Shown: positions 61,207 to 64,000 of the stretch, piece by piece | Numbering within the stretch: position 1 is the first letter of the stretch | Layout of the letters: every line of letters begins with the position of its first letter | Origin: Bacteroidales bacterium UBA5349 | GTDB lineage: Bacteria; Bacteroidota; Bacteroidia; Bacteroidales; Tenuifilaceae | NCBI GenBank assembly: GCA_002410065.1 | Contig: DHQB01000009.1 | Coordinates: 62,001 to 126,000, forward strand | Length of the DNA: 64,000 nt | Reading direction: 5' to 3' | The notes under the pieces: generated by a model | Databases searched by the model: none | Seen by the model: the letters and a program-made list of their open reading frames with translations, nothing else | Told to the model about the DNA's origin: nothing | Made by a program: the position numbers and the translations under genes

Positions 61207-61605
61207 ATGGCAATGAAAAAGCAAAAATCAATTCTGCTGGTGGACGACGATATGGACTATCTTTTCCAGATGAAATTTCAGCTCGAAAGGTTTGGCTTTA
61301 TGGTAATCGCTGCAGAAAGTCAGCGAGAAGCTGAAGATTTAATAAAAACCATGAAACCCGATTTGGCCATCATCGATTTGATGATGGAGAACGAGGATAG
61401 CGGCTTTATACTTTGCTTTAAGATGAAACGTATGTATCCTGATGTGCCAATAATTCTTGCCACCGCAGTATCAGCCGAAACGGGTATGTCGTTTGGTATA
61501 AGTTCCCAGGATGAGCGTAAGTGGATTAAGGCTGATTTATACCTTGAAAAGGGGATAAGACCTGAACAACTTGAAAATGAGATAAAAAAACTTTTAAAGA
61601 TATAG
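61207..61605 (+). CDS. Single-domain response regulator
   Basis: A 132-residue receiver domain with no output domain. The acidic pocket is LLVDDDMDYL, the phosphorylated aspartate lies in LAIIDLMMENED (near residue 57), and the conserved lysine is in DLYLEKGIRPEQL. The LATAVSAETGMSFG segment is longer than usual before the final strand. It starts 26 bases after the hydrogenase-like kinase and one base before the next kinase gene, so it is probably the direct target or a phosphate relay between the two kinases. Confidence 0.92.
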   Translation: MAMKKQKSILLVDDDMDYLFQMKFQLERFGFMVIAAESQREAEDLIKTMKPDLAIIDLMMENEDSGFILCFKMKRMYPDVPIILATAVSAETGMSFGISSQDERKWIKADLYLEKGIRPEQLENEIKKLLKI

Positions 61606-61606
61606 C

Positions 61607-62755
61607 ATGGAGTCACTAGACATTCTGGTTGTTGATGATGAGTTTGGAATTCGTTCTGGTATTTCCCGAATCCTTAAAAACTTTACGGTAAGCTACCCTT
61701 TTCTTGACGAAGATTTTTCTTTTAATATAATTGAAGCAGCAACCGGGGAGGAAGCACTTGAAATAATCGACAAAAAACCTCCTGCGATTGTACTGCTCGA
61801 TAATAAGTTGCCAGGAATACAGGGTGTTGAGGTTTTAGAGTATATCAACAGTAATCAGCTTGATATACTGGTTATTATGATCACATCCTATGCTTCACTC
61901 GATTTAGCTGTTAAAGCAACCAATATTGGAGCATACGATTTTGTTCCGAAACCATTCACTCCACTGGAGCTTAAATCTTCAATAGAGAATGTAACTAAGC
62001 ATTTCTTTTTGCGACGAATGACTCGCAAGTTGCACAAAGAGGGCAAGCAGGTTCGATTTCAGTTCCTTACAGTACTATCACATGAACTAAAGGCTCCGCT
62101 TAATGCCATTGAGGGCTACCTAAAGATTATGCAGGAACGTCAAGCCGGAGATAATCTGGAGGCATACGAAAAAATGATAGACCGCTCTCTATCCCGTGTA
62201 AAAGCTATGCGAACGATGATAATGGACTTGCTTGATTTAACACGGATAGAATCGGAAGGAAAAAAACGAGACCTTCGCGAACTCGATCTTGGCCTAGTGG
62301 CCAAATCGGCAATCGACACCATGATCCCCTTAGCCATTCAGCGCGATGTTAAAATTATCTACGATAGTTCAACCTCGGTTTCATTCGTTGGCGATTCTAA
62401 GGAACTTGAAATAGTTTTTAATAATCTACTATCCAATGCTGTTAAATACAATATTGAGGGTGGTCAGGTCAACTGTTCAATCAAAGCAAATGAGTCAGAG
62501 GTTGTAATTGAAATTATCGATACCGGAGTTGGCATAGCAGAGGAAGATTTACCGAAACTCTTTAGGGAGTTTTCGCGAATTAAAACTTCAAAAACCAAAG
62601 AGATATCAGGTAGTGGCCTGGGACTTAGCATTATTAAGCGAATAGTTGATTTATATAAGGGAAGCGTAGACGTTGAGAGTGAATTTGGCAAAGGAACAAC
62701 GTTTAGGGTAAACCTACCCATTATACCCTCTATTAATGAAATAACAGGAATCTAG
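61607..62755 (+). CDS. Receiver-histidine kinase hybrid
   Basis: A 382-residue protein with a receiver domain first (residues about 1-125: ILVVDDEFGIRSG, IVLLDNKLPGIQG with the phosphorylated aspartate, MITSYASLDLAVK, DFVPKPFTPLEL). HisKA comes next (LTVLSHELKAPLNAIEGYL, His near residue 160), then a HATPase (NNLLSNAVKYN, DTGVGIAEEDLPKLF, GSGLGLSIIKRIV). No sensor or membrane segment is present. Its start follows the response-regulator stop by one base, so the two are translationally coupled. It likely receives a phosphate through its receiver and controls hydrogen metabolism genes. No DNA-binding regulator is present in the unit. Confidence 0.92.
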   Translation: MESLDILVVDDEFGIRSGISRILKNFTVSYPFLDEDFSFNIIEAATGEEALEIIDKKPPAIVLLDNKLPGIQGVEVLEYINSNQLDILVIMITSYASLDLAVKATNIGAYDFVPKPFTPLELKSSIENVTKHFFLRRMTRKLHKEGKQVRFQFLTVLSHELKAPLNAIEGYLKIMQERQAGDNLEAYEKMIDRSLSRVKAMRTMIMDLLDLTRIESEGKKRDLRELDLGLVAKSAIDTMIPLAIQRDVKIIYDSSTSVSFVGDSKELEIVFNNLLSNAVKYNIEGGQVNCSIKANESEVVIEIIDTGVGIAEEDLPKLFREFSRIKTSKTKEISGSGLGLSIIKRIVDLYKGSVDVESEFGKGTTFRVNLPIIPSINEITGI

Positions 62756-63047
62756 GGGTAATGTGTTTTTATTAACTCCCCTATGCCTATATTAAGATTG
62801 TGGCAGAAGATTTTTGTTTTTATTATAATTTTGACGTTGTATTGCTTTTTAGTTTTTATTAAGTTTAAACTTTGTTTGAAAATGAATTATAATCATTGCA
62901 TCAAGAGCCCGTGGTTAGGCTAAGTGCAAACACAAATAAACAAAATATGAGTTTGCCACGGCAAGTTCTTTTCAGTTCATCAGATTGATAGTAAACACTA
63001 TAAAAGTCATAAAACACACACACTAATATTAACTAAACGATTAAGAG
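62756..63047. other. Intergenic region before the CsgG-like gene
   Basis: This 290-base AT-rich region has no gene that I can support. A weak hairpin (TAGGGG ... CCCCTA, 62753-62783) follows the kinase stop without a clear T-run. AAGTTTAAACTT (62861-62872) is a perfect 12-base palindrome that might bind a regulator. Confidence 0.4.
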
Positions 63048-63974
63048 ATGAAGAAATTTTTTGTTTTTTTTCCAGTAGCAATCCTTGTACTTAGTTGTTC
63101 AACACAACAAAACGTTGTCAGAGTTGAACCGCAAATTCAAGAAATTAAGCAGGAAGTAGTTTTGAAAAGGAAAGTAGCAATTGCTCGTTTTTCTAATGAA
63201 ACTCAATATGCTAAAGGTGTTTTTTATAGTAAAGAAAATGATCCTATTGGAAAACAAGCAGCAGATATTCTGTCTACAAAATTAGCGGCAAGTGATAAGT
63301 TTATCTTATTAGAACGCCAAGATATGGACAAAATAATGCAAGAGATAGAAATTGCAGGGAATGAGGGCTATCAGAAAGTAGGCGCAGATTATCTTATAAT
63401 TGGTTCTGTTACAGAGTTTGGGCGAAAAAATGTTGGTGATGTAAACGCATTTTCAAGGAGTAAGACGCAAACTGTTCAAGCTGGAGTTAGTATTAGGCTT
63501 GTAGATGTGTCAACTGGTCAAATTATATATTCTGAAGAAGCTAAAGGTGAAGCTGAGACCACAAATAAGACAGTTATGGGATTAGGTGAGCGTACCGATT
63601 ATGATGCTACCCTTAGCGATAAAGCAATTTCAGCTGCCATATCAAAACTAGTTGAAAACGTTATAAATAATTGCATGGATAGACCTTGGAAATCTTATTT
63701 TCTATTGCATGATGAGAATGGAATAATCATAGGAGGCGGGAAATCACAAGGGCTTAAAGTTGGAGACTATTTTGATGTTGTACAAAAGGGAGAAAGTGTT
63801 AAAAACCCACAAACAGGCATGCTTATGGAATTGCCAGGCAAAAAAGTAGGTAAAATAAGAGTTGAATTTGTTGGAGGAGATAATCCACAGAATGAATTCT
63901 CAATGGTTGTCTTTACTGAAGGAAGCATTGATCCTCAAAATTTAAATAATTACTTTATAAAGGAGATTAAATAA
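63048..63974 (+). CDS. CsgG/curli-assembly family lipoprotein
   Basis: A 308-residue lipoprotein: MKKFFVFFPVAILVLSC gives a lipidated cysteine at residue 17. The CsgG-type domain has KRKVAIARFSNETQYAKGVF, then QAADILSTKLAASDKFILLERQDMDKIMQEIEIAG, then ADYLIIGSVTEFGRK and RLVDVSTGQIIYSEEAKGEAE. A C-terminal extension, GGGKSQGLKVGDYFDVVQKGE, resembles a small beta-domain. CsgG forms an outer-membrane channel for curli subunits; the Bacteroidota relatives are found in lipoprotein operons of unknown export role. The stop overlaps the next ATG by one base (TAATG). Confidence 0.88.
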   Translation: MKKFFVFFPVAILVLSCSTQQNVVRVEPQIQEIKQEVVLKRKVAIARFSNETQYAKGVFYSKENDPIGKQAADILSTKLAASDKFILLERQDMDKIMQEIEIAGNEGYQKVGADYLIIGSVTEFGRKNVGDVNAFSRSKTQTVQAGVSIRLVDVSTGQIIYSEEAKGEAETTNKTVMGLGERTDYDATLSDKAISAAISKLVENVINNCMDRPWKSYFLLHDENGIIIGGGKSQGLKVGDYFDVVQKGESVKNPQTGMLMELPGKKVGKIRVEFVGGDNPQNEFSMVVFTEGSIDPQNLNNYFIKEIK

Positions 63975-64000
63975 TGAAAAAGTTGATATTTATTTTATCA
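63974..64000 (+). CDS. Start of an exported protein cut by the window end
   Basis: ATG at 63974 overlaps the CsgG-like stop (TAATG) and begins MKKLIFILS, a likely signal-peptide start. Only nine codons are visible. In CsgG-like operons the next gene often encodes a small lipoprotein, but this cannot be confirmed here. Confidence 0.6.

Noticed and set aside
1..64000. tRNA, rRNA, tmRNA or other structured RNA genes
   Set aside because: I found no cloverleaf, CCA end, or conserved rRNA sequence in the gaps that I read; covariance-model search would be needed to exclude weak cases.

Overview
The window is about 40% G+C and comes from a member of the Bacteroidota, most likely an anaerobic, fermentative Bacteroidales/Marinilabiliales-type organism. 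The evidence is type IX secretion (T9SS) sorting tails ending in G-x-x-I-V-K, a TonB-dependent receptor with a carboxypeptidase-regulatory-like N-terminus, Bacteroidota families (BT_3928, DUF6029, Omp28, GYDIA-type GHMP kinase), start sites without clear Shine-Dalgarno sequences, and TAnnTTTG -7 promoter boxes. I saw no tRNA, rRNA, CRISPR array, integrase or transposase. An [FeFe] hydrogenase, an arginine/citrulline-type carbamate kinase pair and PerR/Dps/peroxiredoxin defences fit an anaerobe that tolerates some oxygen.

Layout. 1-25 kb is mostly core and envelope genes: the end of a T9SS-exported protein, a methionine gamma-lyase-type enzyme, a GT4 glycosyltransferase, carbamate kinase with ornithine carbamoyltransferase, an RRM protein, acylphosphatase, a long acyl-CoA dehydrogenase, nitroreductase, a TonB-dependent receptor with an apparent 3' frameshift, folP-cdaA (c-di-AMP), tmk, and a five-gene block (17.2-23.4 kb) of secreted thioredoxin-fold/Omp28 proteins. 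A 53-residue gene not reported by a 60-residue cutoff lies at 24426-24587. 25-37 kb holds a cold-shock protein, glutaminase, then thiolase, SDR reductase, sodium:solute symporter, CoA-transferase, two divergent KAS III-like proteins with altered catalytic residues, a porin-like barrel and a lipoprotein hydrolase.

39.1-48.0 kb is a close-packed co-directional run: UbiA prenyltransferase, methylcrotonyl-CoA carboxylase beta, methylglutaconyl-CoA hydratase, acyl-CoA dehydrogenase, class II HMG-CoA reductase, GYDIA GHMP kinase, diphosphomevalonate decarboxylase and mevalonate kinase. The first set makes HMG-CoA from the leucine/isovalerate route; the second consumes HMG-CoA to make isopentenyl diphosphate. 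No HMG-CoA synthase or lyase is present in the window. I read this as a candidate leucine-to-isoprenoid shunt.

48-51 kb holds CorA, Dps, a Prx6-type peroxiredoxin and a PerR-like Fur protein. 51.3-62.8 kb is a hydrogen module with two arms diverging from a 320-bp control region: leftward, a thioredoxin-like [2Fe-2S] protein, a hydrogenase-like PAS sensor and a SpoIIE phosphatase; rightward, HydC/HydB/HydA of an electron-bifurcating-type [FeFe] hydrogenase, a hydrogenase-domain histidine kinase, a response regulator and a receiver-kinase hybrid. Both sensor proteins have altered H-cluster loops. The window ends with a CsgG-like lipoprotein and the first codons of another exported protein.
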